The notes below the pieces were generated by a model, which saw nothing but the letters and a program-made list of their open reading frames with translations, did not search any database and had not been told where the DNA came from. Made by a program: the position numbers and the translations under genes. A DNA stretch of 64,000 nucleotides from Bacteroidales bacterium (GTDB lineage: Bacteria; Bacteroidota; Bacteroidia; Bacteroidales; JAGOPY01), in assembly GCA_023229505.1 (NCBI GenBank), contig JALNZD010000015.1, positions 1 through 64,000 of the forward strand, given 5' to 3'. Positions 8,647 through 18,577 of this stretch are shown here, one piece after another (positions within the stretch are counted from its first letter, which is position 1; each line of letters opens with the position of its first letter).

Positions 8647-8688
8647 CTAAATTAAGCACCTGGAAGAGGATAAGTGTTACATGACTTT
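8647..8688 (-). promoter_or_regulatory. Stress-type promoter, site 4 (distal half-site lost)
   Basis: On the minus strand a proximal half-site ending CATGTAAC (8688-8676) is followed after 21 bp by TAATTTAG (8654-8647). The expected distal half-site at 8697-8709 is absent; that stretch runs into the end of the cytochrome gene. About 45 bp are nearly identical to the bacterioferritin promoter at 31150-31190, including the 21-bp spacer, so one arose by duplication of the other. Confidence 0.6.
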
Positions 8689-8708
8689 TGTCCGTGATAG
8701 TCTATTTT

Positions 8709-10082
8709 CTATAATACGTATAGAAATGCTACCAAATTTGCCTTTTCTTGTACTGTCAGATGCAATTCCTGAATGATATTGAAGTATTCCACAACATCTT
8801 CCAAAGTAAAACACCTTCCGTCATGCAAATAAGGAGGTGAGTCTTTGATGCCTCTTAAAGGGAAGGTTTTAATAGCACCATCATGCGCCATCATCATGCC
8901 ATTCACCATTTCTTGTTTATAAAAACGTTCTGCCTTTAAATCGTGCATGCTGTTATCGGTATAGTAAGGTGCTGTATGACATGAAACGCACCGTCCTTTG
9001 CCGTTGAAAATTGCTTCTCCCTGTAATTCTGCCGGGGATGCTTTGGTGTTATCCAACTCGCCATATATATTGAGCTTAGGGGCTGGCGGGAAATCTAATA
9101 ACGCCATAAATTCAGCCATAAAGTGAACTTGCGAACCTCGTTCGAGAATGTTAACTCCCTTTTTGGCTGCCATGCACATATCCCCATCAAAGTAGGCGGC
9201 CCGTTGTTCGAATTCGGTGAAATCTTCAACAGTTTTAAGTGCGCGTTGCGAGCCAAATAGTCTCTGAACATTTACTCCACGCAAGGTTGGTGTTTCGATC
9301 CTGTGCCTGAACTCCTGGGGTCGAATGTCCCCAACCAGATGGTTAGCACCGTTGCTGTGTCCGTTGACATGACAATCAAAACAGGTAACGCCAAGGCTGG
9401 GTCGGTCAGTTCGCCGGTCTTCTGTAGCATTAAACTGTTGTTGCGGAAACTGGGTTACTAATAAGCGCAATCCTTCGAGTTGTTTTGGATTTAAAATGCC
9501 ATTGAAAATTTCGTAGTAATTATCGATGGTGATCAAACGACCCTTCGCAACATCACCCAAATCGGGTCGTGTGGTTAGATAAATGGCAGGTGTAGGATCA
9601 GGGAGAATATGCTCCGGAAGATCAAAATCCAAATCGAAGCGAATAAGCCGGGGAAGCGAATCAGTAATCATTTTGGGGAAAAGCATGCCACCTTCGGCAT
9701 GATCGGCAAATGGCAGCGGTTTGTAAGGGAATAAGTCCTTCATTTTTATCTGCTCAGGAGTTAGCTTATCCAGCTCTGCCCAGCTAGTACCTTGAAGTTT
9801 GGCTGTAGGACCTACGGGTACATTTTTTCCCCCTGACATGACGATGTCAGGAGATGTTTTTTTTGAAAGATCATACCGGGCATTTAATAAAGCCATGTGT
9901 TCTTTTGTGCGATCCGCTTTTACTTTCATGCGGTCGGCCTTAATTTGGTCAAAACCTACATTCTGGTTGACAGGACCATAGCTAGAAACGACATTCGCTT
10001 GCTGAGCAAAAGATACATCAACATTGAATATTGTAATCAACGAAATGCAGAAGCAAAATAGTTTTTTCATTTGTTGGTTCAT
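8709..10082 (-). CDS. Periplasmic di-haem cytochrome c, cytochrome c peroxidase/MauG-like
   Basis: 457 aa from the chosen start. Signal peptide MKKLFCFCISLITIFNVDVSFAQ; two CxxCH haem sites (CFDCH and CVSCH) with the family's FPLRGIKDSPPYLHDGR block near the C-terminus. Likely reduces peroxide or oxidises a periplasmic partner. The open frame runs back to 10250, but that extension passes through the promoter element at 10187-10249, so the true start is the ATG at 10082 or the one at 10070. Control by a stress-type promoter is consistent with a peroxide role. Confidence 0.85.
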   Translation of the reverse strand: MNQQMKKLFCFCISLITIFNVDVSFAQQANVVSSYGPVNQNVGFDQIKADRMKVKADRTKEHMALLNARYDLSKKTSPDIVMSGGKNVPVGPTAKLQGTSWAELDKLTPEQIKMKDLFPYKPLPFADHAEGGMLFPKMITDSLPRLIRFDLDFDLPEHILPDPTPAIYLTTRPDLGDVAKGRLITIDNYYEIFNGILNPKQLEGLRLLVTQFPQQQFNATEDRRTDRPSLGVTCFDCHVNGHSNGANHLVGDIRPQEFRHRIETPTLRGVNVQRLFGSQRALKTVEDFTEFEQRAAYFDGDMCMAAKKGVNILERGSQVHFMAEFMALLDFPPAPKLNIYGELDNTKASPAELQGEAIFNGKGRCVSCHTAPYYTDNSMHDLKAERFYKQEMVNGMMMAHDGAIKTFPLRGIKDSPPYLHDGRCFTLEDVVEYFNIIQELHLTVQEKANLVAFLYVL

Positions 10083-10186
10083 CTTTAAACAGGTTAAACA
10101 TTTCTTTAAGAGATTAATATCATTCGCAGATTCTGCCTGCGTTCTGAAAGAATTTCTAAATTGGAGTAATGAAATTTTTAAGAAGA

Positions 10187-10249
10187 CGAATTTATACATC
10201 TTTACCCGGATATGTATTACATAATTTTTAAGAAATATTACATAATTCA
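10187..10249 (-). promoter_or_regulatory. Stress-type promoter, site 5
   Basis: Minus strand: half-site TGAATTATGTAAT (10249-10237), half-site AAAATTATGTAAT (10228-10216), 21 bp apart, then TAAATTCG (10194-10187) after 21 bp. Leader of about 100 nt before the ATG at 10082. Confidence 0.7.
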
Positions 10250-10354
10250 CACATTTCCTGAATTGAAAACTCCGGTTACGGGCTTATTCGAGGAGTTTTA
10301 TGAATGAAGTTTGAAATTACCTTATGATGGATTCTTATTCTTATATTGATTTTT

Positions 10355-12667
10355 TTAAAAAGGATAACCTATTGCAATATTCAAGATCAGGTTCTCACTT
10401 CTCCACGAAGGACTCCCAACGTTTATCTGATTTAACACCCACCTGTGATTTCCTTCCAGCCATGGCTTTCGCAGCGGTGTTGCAAGGTCGAACCGTAAAA
10501 TGAAAAAGGAGACATCAATTCTTAATCCAATGCCTGCCCCTACAGCAATTTCATCAGCGAACCGGGAAAAGGAAAACGGGCCCCCTATCGTTGAAGGATT
10601 TGATTTTAACAGCCATACATTTCCAGCATCGACAAATATGGCACCTTTGAAAAAGCGATAAATTGTAAAGCGATACTCTGCGTTCATTTCCAGTTTTACT
10701 TCGCCTCCCAATTGTAAAAATCCTATGCTATCGTTATTCTGATTATAGGTGCCCGGACCAACGGAATTAATACTAAATGCGCGAATACTGTTAGGCCCGC
10801 CACTGAAAAATTGTTTGGTGTAAGGCAGGATTGAAGAGTTTCCATAAGGCCTGGCGACACCCGCAAAAACTCTCATCGCTAATTTATTTTTATCTATAAA
10901 ATTGTAAAAGCCCCGGCCATCAATACTTAACCGGGCGTATTGCGAATAGATAGATCCAACCACACTTGAGGGGTTATCGGCTGATATTTTTTCCCCGGCT
11001 ATGATTTTTGCCAACGAAAAAACATTCCCTGCAGCTTCAGCTGATAGTTGAAAAAAGTATTGCATCTTTTTCAAGGATACTACTTGTTCGTTATACGTAT
11101 ATGAATAACTTCCTCCTGCAATGAATTGCTCTTCATAACTTTTTTTAAGAAAAGGGTTTGACTCGAGTAATTCATTGAATGCGGCTGATTTATTTGCAAG
11201 AGTAGTATAGCTTATATTTATTGGATTTAATTCATGTTCTTTCCTGATATCTTTTTTCCATTTATAACCATAAATGAATTGAAATGTGCGCATGTCGAAA
11301 TAACCGACTCTTTTCAAATAGGAATACGAAAGCGAAAAACGTGTTTTTGGAATGTATAAACTGTTTGTTCTTTTAATTTTAAACGGTACAAGAAAGCGTG
11401 GAAAATACAACTCAATCTGCGGATTAAATGAATAAGAATATAAATTTTTGTTTTTCCCGCTCAATTGTGCCTCGAATGATGCCGCCATACTAAGATTTAG
11501 TAATTCAGCTCCCTTAAATGCATTTCTATTCATAAAACTTGCATTCAACCTTGGCCCCGTATAATTATTTGATTTTGAAACAAGTTCCATTTCAACCCTG
11601 AATGTATGCTTCGGCATGGGTGTCATTAAAATGGTTACATCTAAAAATCCTGCTGCTGAAGTATCGCTGTCAGTAAATTTCATGCGGACGAATTTGAAAT
11701 TACCCATCGTCATCAAACGGTTAAGCGTGATGTTGTGATTTTTTCTTGAATAGATTTCATTCTTTCTTAAATAAACCGATCGTGAAATTACTTTTGGCCT
11801 GATCTTCATTTCTGTTTCTTTCCCCAGAAAAAAATTACCCTGATACCTTAGCGTGTCTTTCGGCCTGTCTGCTTCTTCCTCGTCCAACGAATAATCCTGA
11901 TCAATAAACACTTTATTGATGCGATACACAGTCAAAGCCTTTTCTGTAATACTGTCTTTTAAGGTAAGCCTGAATGTTACATTATGATTTACAATGGATG
12001 TATCGGCTTTAAAAAGCAAATAATCGGGATTGAAGTAGAAATACCCGTTGTTTTTCAATAAAGCATCAATTCGCATCCTTTCGCTTTTCAAGTTTTCCAG
12101 ACTATAATCATCACCCGGTTTAATCAATGATTTTTTCTTTACTTTAAGGATCATCCGGTTTATACTGTCGTTGGAAACAGAATAAATAAGTTCTTTGATT
12201 GTATATGGCTTATGAATATGACTTTTGTAAATTACTTTTGCAGTATGTCGTTTTTCCATGGTTTTGAATTCAGTATAACTTTTAAAAATTCCGATATTGA
12301 AAAGCTTAGCATCAATAATAGCGGAAGTAACCGCGGGCTTAACACTGCTCATCAATACGGGAGCTTCCCCGTTTTTTTTGAGCCACTTTTTAAACTTGCT
12401 TTCAGGATTTTCGCCGGCTGCCATATACCTCCACAATTTTGGACGTAAGCCTAAAATTTTTTTATTCGGTTCGGGGCGTACTGCATTTTCGGCAGTATTT
12501 TTAATAAACCGTTTCTTCCTGTTATTAATTTTATCTGCTGATTCTAATTTTATTTCCGATCCGGCATAAAGCTTTTCACCCGGGGGCAAATGCTTTGTAC
12601 CACTGCATGCTGTTAAAAGAAGGCAGATAATGATCTGAACGTATTTATTTTTAATGGATAGTGTCAT
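10355..12667 (-). CDS. tamA: TamA/BamA-like outer-membrane assembly protein
   Basis: 770 aa. Lipoprotein-type start (MTLSIKNKYVQIIICLLLTAC, lipobox LTAC), POTRA-type modules to about residue 330, then an Omp85 barrel with a C-terminal GPFSFSRFADEIAVGAGIGLRIDVSFFILRFDLATP block typical of the last strands. The frame runs upstream to 12730 but the lipoprotein start at 12667 overlaps the tamB stop by one base (TAATG), indicating coupled translation. Pairs with TamB to insert or deliver envelope components. Confidence 0.85.
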   Translation of the reverse strand: MTLSIKNKYVQIIICLLLTACSGTKHLPPGEKLYAGSEIKLESADKINNRKKRFIKNTAENAVRPEPNKKILGLRPKLWRYMAAGENPESKFKKWLKKNGEAPVLMSSVKPAVTSAIIDAKLFNIGIFKSYTEFKTMEKRHTAKVIYKSHIHKPYTIKELIYSVSNDSINRMILKVKKKSLIKPGDDYSLENLKSERMRIDALLKNNGYFYFNPDYLLFKADTSIVNHNVTFRLTLKDSITEKALTVYRINKVFIDQDYSLDEEEADRPKDTLRYQGNFFLGKETEMKIRPKVISRSVYLRKNEIYSRKNHNITLNRLMTMGNFKFVRMKFTDSDTSAAGFLDVTILMTPMPKHTFRVEMELVSKSNNYTGPRLNASFMNRNAFKGAELLNLSMAASFEAQLSGKNKNLYSYSFNPQIELYFPRFLVPFKIKRTNSLYIPKTRFSLSYSYLKRVGYFDMRTFQFIYGYKWKKDIRKEHELNPINISYTTLANKSAAFNELLESNPFLKKSYEEQFIAGGSYSYTYNEQVVSLKKMQYFFQLSAEAAGNVFSLAKIIAGEKISADNPSSVVGSIYSQYARLSIDGRGFYNFIDKNKLAMRVFAGVARPYGNSSILPYTKQFFSGGPNSIRAFSINSVGPGTYNQNNDSIGFLQLGGEVKLEMNAEYRFTIYRFFKGAIFVDAGNVWLLKSNPSTIGGPFSFSRFADEIAVGAGIGLRIDVSFFILRFDLATPLRKPWLEGNHRWVLNQINVGSPSWRSENLILNIAIGYPF

Positions 12668-15660
12668 TACTCTTGTTTTTCCCGGTGAATCACTTTTACT
12701 TTTTTGGGTGCTCTGAATAATTCTTTCCATTTATTGAAATCGCGCACATATGAAACACCGATTCCTGTTTCAATTATCTGGCCTTCAATAGCGCCTTCAT
12801 ATTGGTTATGCCTGAAACCTTTCAACCGGTAACGGCCATCTTTCGTCAATTTATACTCTATTGTAACATCGCTGGTAATATCGCTTGCCGAGTTTTGTTT
12901 TGCTTTTTCTCCCTCTACATCCACGGTACCGCCAACCTGAACGGTTAAGCGTTCGTTGAAAAGTTGCTTCTTAAGTCCTATTTCCACTTCTGTTCTTCCT
13001 TCAGCTTGTCCCGTACCATAATCATCATAGGATTGGATGTCAAAATCTAATTCAACACCGGGCACAACCTTTGAGCTAAGCTGATTTAATTGTGCTGATA
13101 AAAATTTGCCCACTGTTGAACGAACTACGGCTGATGCCCCACCATTTGCATCCGTTTGCAACGGATTCTCCTGTATAAACCGGCCCAATACCAATAAAGC
13201 AAATACCTGTTTGTTTAATGCTGAAGGATCTTCGTTTAGCATATTCAATTTTGCATTTACTGCTCCGCCTAAAATTCCTTTATCCTCAGGGGGCAATTGT
13301 ATCTCGAAACTAATTTCAGGATGTAAAATTTCACCGCGCAGTTTCAGCAGAACCCAAAACGGATACTTTTGTTTATAAGCGCCTTTATCAACTTCGCTTA
13401 AGCCCGACATCTGATCAGCCACAAGATCAATGGGTGAAGCACGGACGGAATAAGTCGCATTTATGGATATTTCTGCATCCAGGGGATCACCGTTCCAAAT
13501 GATCGTACTGCCGGGATTAATATCAAATTTCCTTTTTATTACTGATCGCAACGAGACGAGATAGCTGCCTTCATCCAGATTATATGCACCTGTAAGGCTC
13601 ATTTTCCCGCTTCTGTCCATTGTAAAACTTAATGCAGCTTCACCTTTAACTACTAACGAATCAGTAGAAGCAGGATCCATCAATAACCGCAGCGTTGCCT
13701 GCTTATCTATTTCAATGATGGAGGAGAGGTCAAATCCTGTAAATCCTGATTTTTGTTCTACATTTTTCTCTTCTTTGTATAAAATTGAATTAAGTTTCAA
13801 AGAATCTACAAATTCCACTACATCTTCACCTTTGTCGGTGGTGAGTTTTCCTTCGGGAACTACAAATGTAAAGTTTGAACCTTTTTTCATCTTTATTTTT
13901 GCATTTACAACCGGAAGTGTCATTGGTCCATTTACATCAATCTTGCTGTCAATGATCATCCTGCCAAAGAATTCTTTGTTGTTTTTTACAGTTGTATTTA
14001 ATAATATAAAGTCCTTCGTATTCACATGTAAGTCAAAAATGAAATCTTTAAACTGTTTCATTTGAACCGTGCCATCAATGATTGCGGTGTGCTTATCAGC
14101 ATCTAAAAGGGTGAAAGATTTAAAATAAATTCCTTCCTTTTTTAATTGAATAGTTTCATGCCTTAATTCTAACCTGTTATTCAACACAGCAGGTTTTATA
14201 AAAGCATCATTGAAAACGAGTTCGCCTGTCATTTCAGGTGCATTGGTCGCTCCCTGAATGAATAAATTTCCTGTGAGATTTCCGGATGCTTCTGTTATTT
14301 GCCCCATCGAAAATGCTTCAACAGTTTTCATAGAAAGCGATTGAATAACAGTTTTTATGCTGATTGAATTATCGCCACCGTCAGGGATAAAATAACCATT
14401 CGCTGTCAGATTGTTATCAGTACCCGATAAATTCACATCAATATCAAATCTTGCGGCTGTTGGGTTGTCAGCTTTGACTGATAAATCTCCGATGGGAATT
14501 TCACGAACAACCAGGTTACTTATTTTAGTATCAGCAATTATACCGTACGTGTTGTTCACTCTTTTAAGCAATACATTTCCATCAACATTTCCTTTTACCA
14601 GACTGGTGTCCTTTTCAATGATCCGGGAAATGTCATCCAGCTTGAAATTCTTTATCGCAATGTTCAAATCATCATTGAACTGATCATGTGCAGAGGCGAT
14701 ATTAATCTGACTATTAGCATTATTAATAAAAAAGTGATGGATCAAAAACCCTTCTTTCCCGAATTCAATATAATTATCTGCGGCAATGTCCCAGCGGTTA
14801 TTCATCAGATAGAAATCTTTTGGATCGAGTATAAGCTTATAATTGGCCTTATCCCTGGTAATTTTTGAACGGATCAATAACTTTTTGTTTTGATTATCAG
14901 CAATTGAAGATGCATTTGCAAATAGTGTTTTATCTGCAAGTTTTCCATCAAATAAGAATTTGTCTGATTTGATTTGTGCGTTTGAAATACTGCTGCAGGA
15001 TATTTTATAGTTTAATGCAGTCGAATTCGAATTTACATCCAGAACAAAGTCTCTGATTTCAGTTGTTCCATAAACTATTTTTTTCATTGTCGCATTCAAT
15101 TTCAATTCGCTTTTCTCACTATCAAAACTTCCCTGAATAATGCCCGGCTCGAACTCTTTTAGCTGAGGCAACAGAACTTGCGAAAGAACGGGGTGATTGC
15201 GAAGTTGTATTTCAAAATTAAAATTCGATGGTTCGCTTTTCTTTTTTAATTGATTGCTATCTGAGAATGGAAAATAATTGTTAATGAAATTGTTAAGCTC
15301 AGCTGAAAGGTCGGCAGGAGAAATAGTTCCGGAATATTTTACACCAATGAGGGCACTGCTGAAATTTAATTCGCTTTTGTTCGGTTCATTTATCGAAACA
15401 AATAATAAGGAATCGAGCACATATATTTTTTCGCCCTTAGCAATAATCATATTGGAGATTCCAGCCCTGCCATTCAGTTTATTTACAGCGCCGCCCTTTA
15501 AATCTGCTGCTGCAACCAAACCTATTCTTATATCATCTTTGGTAAAATTGAGTTTTTGAAGGTCGGCGCCCTGCACATTCAATAGAAATTTATATTTTTC
15601 CTGGTTTGGATTTAAATTTACAAGTCCATCAAAATCAAATACTGCATTTTCATCATTCAA
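12667..15660 (-). CDS. tamB: TamB-like protein, 3' (C-terminal) piece
   Basis: 997 aa: long beta-strand-rich AsmA/TamB region ending in the conserved TamB (DUF490) C-terminal domain (GSYLVSLRSVIKRKFDINPGSTIIWNGDP..., VFALLVLGRF, TVQVGGTVDVEG). In-frame coding continues upstream of the first Met through CNLNKYIYHNLTVDGN to about 15735, where it meets the N-terminal piece in a different frame. The two pieces plus joint total about 1280 aa, shorter than the 1400-1700 aa I expect for Bacteroidota TamB. Either a pseudogene or an N-terminally truncated protein starting at 15660, without a signal anchor. Confidence 0.7.
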   Translation of the reverse strand: MNDENAVFDFDGLVNLNPNQEKYKFLLNVQGADLQKLNFTKDDIRIGLVAAADLKGGAVNKLNGRAGISNMIIAKGEKIYVLDSLLFVSINEPNKSELNFSSALIGVKYSGTISPADLSAELNNFINNYFPFSDSNQLKKKSEPSNFNFEIQLRNHPVLSQVLLPQLKEFEPGIIQGSFDSEKSELKLNATMKKIVYGTTEIRDFVLDVNSNSTALNYKISCSSISNAQIKSDKFLFDGKLADKTLFANASSIADNQNKKLLIRSKITRDKANYKLILDPKDFYLMNNRWDIAADNYIEFGKEGFLIHHFFINNANSQINIASAHDQFNDDLNIAIKNFKLDDISRIIEKDTSLVKGNVDGNVLLKRVNNTYGIIADTKISNLVVREIPIGDLSVKADNPTAARFDIDVNLSGTDNNLTANGYFIPDGGDNSISIKTVIQSLSMKTVEAFSMGQITEASGNLTGNLFIQGATNAPEMTGELVFNDAFIKPAVLNNRLELRHETIQLKKEGIYFKSFTLLDADKHTAIIDGTVQMKQFKDFIFDLHVNTKDFILLNTTVKNNKEFFGRMIIDSKIDVNGPMTLPVVNAKIKMKKGSNFTFVVPEGKLTTDKGEDVVEFVDSLKLNSILYKEEKNVEQKSGFTGFDLSSIIEIDKQATLRLLMDPASTDSLVVKGEAALSFTMDRSGKMSLTGAYNLDEGSYLVSLRSVIKRKFDINPGSTIIWNGDPLDAEISINATYSVRASPIDLVADQMSGLSEVDKGAYKQKYPFWVLLKLRGEILHPEISFEIQLPPEDKGILGGAVNAKLNMLNEDPSALNKQVFALLVLGRFIQENPLQTDANGGASAVVRSTVGKFLSAQLNQLSSKVVPGVELDFDIQSYDDYGTGQAEGRTEVEIGLKKQLFNERLTVQVGGTVDVEGEKAKQNSASDITSDVTIEYKLTKDGRYRLKGFRHNQYEGAIEGQIIETGIGVSYVRDFNKWKELFRAPKKVKVIHREKQE

Positions 15661-15731
15661 ATTTATCTTGCCTTCAAATTCCTGTCCACTGATATTGCCA
15701 TCTACAGTGAGATTGTGATAAATATATTTAT

Positions 15732-16511
15732 TCAGATTACAGATTGTTTGCTTATTGAATCTCCGTAAGATACCGTTGAATTGATGATCTGTATCTTATT
15801 TACCGTTATTTTTGGCAAAACACTATCTGATTTTTTATTATTTGCAATTGCCGGTTTTTTTATCAGAACATTTGCATTTAGACTTTCAATTAGCAATTCA
15901 TAAATACCATAAATGGATTTCCCGAAATCAATTTCATCCATTTTTAATTTTAAACTCCCGAGTACCACAGCTACATTCATTCCTCCATATTCATCATCGT
16001 AATGAAGCCGGATGTTTTTCAGACTAGCTTTATCTATGCTGAATGTCCATTTGGATGTTGATTGAGGCTTAACTTTTGTTTGATTGGTAGTATCACTGAA
16101 TGCAGTCAGCAGAAAGTTATAGTTGAAAAGAGAATCTATATCGGTGCTGTATAGATTGAGATTTACGTCTTCCAATGCGAACGAACTTATGGATATCTTA
16201 TCAGAGAATAAGTCGTAAGGTGCAATATTTATTTTCGCCTTTCCAGCGTACAGTAAAGTATCCTTTTGAGCATCTTCGAGATAAAGACCCTCAATAACAA
16301 CTGATTTTGGAAATGAGATACTGATATTTTTTATCTCTACACGTGTATGCGTTTTATTGCTGACAAAAGAAGTGGCATAATGTACAATCTTGTTCTGAAT
16401 TCCGGGAATTTGGATAAGTGCAGCAATTATTACGACTATAAGTATAATGACTATGGCCACCCATAATACAGCTTTTAAAGTTTTTTTTAAAAATGATTGT
16501 AATTTATTCAA
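15732..16511 (-). CDS. tamB: TamB-like protein, 5' (N-terminal) piece
   Basis: 259 aa: N-terminal anchor helix (about residues 14-34), then the AsmA-like start of TamB (KIVHYATSFVSNKTHTRVEIKNISISFPKSVVIEGLYLEDAQKDTLLYAG). It ends abruptly at TVSYGDSISKQSVI, where family members would continue for a few hundred residues before the LNKYxYHNL segment now found in another frame 10-20 bp downstream. I read this as an internal deletion that joined the gene out of frame. An assembly error is the other explanation. Confidence 0.7.
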   Translation of the reverse strand: MNKLQSFLKKTLKAVLWVAIVIILIVVIIAALIQIPGIQNKIVHYATSFVSNKTHTRVEIKNISISFPKSVVIEGLYLEDAQKDTLLYAGKAKINIAPYDLFSDKISISSFALEDVNLNLYSTDIDSLFNYNFLLTAFSDTTNQTKVKPQSTSKWTFSIDKASLKNIRLHYDDEYGGMNVAVVLGSLKLKMDEIDFGKSIYGIYELLIESLNANVLIKKPAIANNKKSDSVLPKITVNKIQIINSTVSYGDSISKQSVI

Positions 16512-16522
16512 TTAATTTGATT

Positions 16523-16915
16523 TTATGTTTTGTCTCTTACATAGAATTCAAATAAAATATTGTCATTTACAAAGTGCAATTCTGAAATATATACGAACTT
16601 TAATAATTCAATCAGTTCCGGAATCTTTTTCAAATCAATTGTTACTTCTTTAGTCTTTGCATCCCATTCAACAGGAATATTGTCAAGTTTCTTTTCCAGA
16701 AAGAAATGAGCGACTTTAGCCGCTATAACTGCCAGCCCATCTACTTCATAATTGATAAAAACTACATCTTCTTTTACCTCCTTTATAATCAAAACTACAG
16801 AATCAATATAAGTAGCTTTAATTTTATTCTCTTCGATGTTCTTTAAGCCAATATCAATATGATAATAATCACTTAAAAATTCCTGAATTTCTTTTATGGG
16901 TATTTCTAATCTCAT
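16523..16915 (-). CDS. Protein of unknown function upstream of tamB
   Basis: 130 aa, soluble, alternating beta strands (IKATYIDSVVLIIKEV, VFINYEVDGLAVIAAKVAHFFL) and a final FEFYVRDKT strand. No signal peptide or recognised motif. 11 bp separate it from the tamB N-terminal piece, so it may share its transcript. Not recognised; annotation rests on ORF length and position. Confidence 0.5.
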   Translation of the reverse strand: MRLEIPIKEIQEFLSDYYHIDIGLKNIEENKIKATYIDSVVLIIKEVKEDVVFINYEVDGLAVIAAKVAHFFLEKKLDNIPVEWDAKTKEVTIDLKKIPELIELLKFVYISELHFVNDNILFEFYVRDKT

Positions 16916-16972
16916 AATGTTTTAATCTTTAGACATATTAAGTAAAGGTGAATTGTTTTTTTTCTTCCATAC

Positions 16973-17095
16973 GATGAACTTCCAACCTTGTTATATGCTG
17001 ACTAAGCCTGCTTAATTCTTATGACATTAAGGAAGTTGACGAAGCTCTGAGTTCTTCGCTCCCGGTTACATTTTTGTCTGTATTAAATTAAATTT
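16973..17095 (-). pseudogene. Decayed copy of the HPF-like gene 5' end
   Basis: This stretch aligns with the first ~40 codons of the HPF-like gene at 8295-8609: FNTDKNVTGSEELRA..., ELSRLSQHITRLEVH. An in-frame TAA interrupts it and homology ends at LEVH. It starts exactly where the P-type ATPase fragment ends (shared ATTTAAT at the joint), so a recombination joined the ATPase 3' side to the beginning of an hpf copy, losing the ATPase C-terminus. Confidence 0.8.
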
Positions 17096-18248
17096 TTATC
17101 AGGTTGCCGATAGCTCCTTTAGTAAAAACTGTGTAATTTCCATTTTCTTCGTTTTGTGTTGACATTAATTTACGGTCCGAATCAAAAGAAAATTCACCGG
17201 CACGGTTGTTTTCGGCATTTAATATTTTTCTGTTAATTCCAAGATCGTCTCCTAAAAGCAGCAACGCAATTTCGGTCGGGTCTCCCGTTCCATGTCCGTT
17301 CTCATAGGTTGCATCGGAACAAAGGATCATAGCTTTTGCAAGTAATTTTACATCTTCCGTGGCAGTGTTTTCCCTATCCCGATCAATAGCTATTTCGCCT
17401 TCCAGGTTGAAACAGTTTGTAACTGTCATCTTGTTTTGTGTTAAAGTACCCGTTTTGTCGGAACAGATAATATTGACAGATCCGAGTGTTTCAACGGCAG
17501 GCATTTTTTTTATTATAGCGTTTTTCTTCGACATACTTGTCACCCCGATAGCAAGGACCACTGCGACAATAGCTGCAAGACCTTCAGGTATAGCTGCTAC
17601 AGCCAAAGAAACCGATAAAAGGAACATTTCTGCCAGATCTCTTCCCTGGAGCAAAGCAATGATGAAAATAATGACACAGATTCCGAGGGCAAACAATCCA
17701 AGTGTTTTTCCTAATTTATCTAACCGGATTTCCAAAGGGGTTTTAGATTTTTCTTCCGTGTTAATGATATGGGCAATTTTGCCGACTTCGGTATTCATCC
17801 CGGTTTCAACCACAACTCCAACACCTCTTCCATGAGTAACATGTGTTGACATAAAAGCAGTATTCGAACGGTCTCCCAGAGGCGTTTTGGGATCGTAGTG
17901 AATAAGTAATGCATCTTTTTCGGAAGAAACAGATTCACCGGTCAGTGCCGATTCCTCGATCTGAAGATTTGCCGACTCGATCAAACGAATATCCGCAGCA
18001 ATGAACCGTCCGGCATCAAGGATAAGAATATCGCCGGGCACAACTCTCCAGGAACCAATCTCCCGGACTTCTCCATTTCTGCGGACAAGCGCCTTAGGAA
18101 ATGACATTTTCTTTAGTGCGTCTATCGCTTTGCCTGCTTTCACCTCCTGAACAACGCCAAGCACAGCATTCGTAATTATTACGAGTATGATGATTATTGC
18201 ATCGGTATACTCGCCCATAAACAGGGTGATAATTACTGCTACAAATAA
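17088..18248 (-). pseudogene. P-type cation ATPase, middle fragment
   Basis: Encodes the central part of a Ca2+/cation P2-type ATPase: membrane segment LFVAVIITLFMGEYTDAIII, actuator motif TGES (in ALTGES), the IPEGL membrane motif, and phosphorylation motif DKTGTLT. It then breaks off after FTKGAIGNLIKI, before the nucleotide-domain end, hinge (GDGxND) and last membrane helices. Coding continues upstream of its first Met (18218) to 18248 exactly, where the vitamin island starts. The missing N-terminus is at 30218-30403. Not functional. Confidence 0.9.
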
Positions 18249-18419
18249 GTTAGCAACAAGCGGAAAAAAGACAACGACACGACAGACATTTCACTGCAAC
18301 TAGACAAATAAAGACAGAAAATAAAATAAGCCGACACTCAAGCCAACCCAAAAGTTTAAATTTTTACCCCACCGCACTTTTTCGCCAAAGGCGTTTTGCT
18401 ATCCCACATTGCAGCACAT

Positions 18420-18462
18420 TTGCAAGCCCCCACAAGCCAACGCTCAAACCAAAGGCTTGCAA
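18420..18462. repeat. Hairpin-forming sequence at the island's left end
   Basis: TTGCAAGCC (18420-18428) and GGCTTGCAA (18454-18462) form a 9-bp stem; a smaller palindrome CGCCAAAGGCG is at about 18383-18393. The stretch 18258-18540 has no gene. It contains several GCCAAC-type repeats and an ACACTCAAGC word that recurs near 22190. It looks like an intergenic cassette or mobile-element end. Confidence 0.5.
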
Positions 18463-18559
18463 AAGAGCTGCAATTTTGCCAACGCTCCTAATTGGCACAT
18501 TTTGCAAATAATATTTTAGTTTAATTAATTTATAATGTCGAAGGAATTAAAATAATATC

Positions 18560-18567
18560 TATTTTTG
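18560..18567 (+). promoter_or_regulatory. -7 element of the thi operon promoter
   Basis: TATTTTTG fits the Bacteroidota -7 consensus TAnnTTTG and lies about 12 bp before the start of the TPP aptamer, so transcription would begin just ahead of the riboswitch. Confidence 0.55.
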
Positions 18568-18577
18568 CATCATAATA

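Noticed and set aside
10083..10250. Longer N-terminus of the cytochrome c protein
   Set aside because: The extension is read through promoter site 5 and would bury the signal peptide.
18258..18540. Integron attC site at the island's left end
   Set aside because: Hairpins and repeats are present, but the terminal GTTAGCA does not fit GTTRRRY and no integron integrase is in the window.
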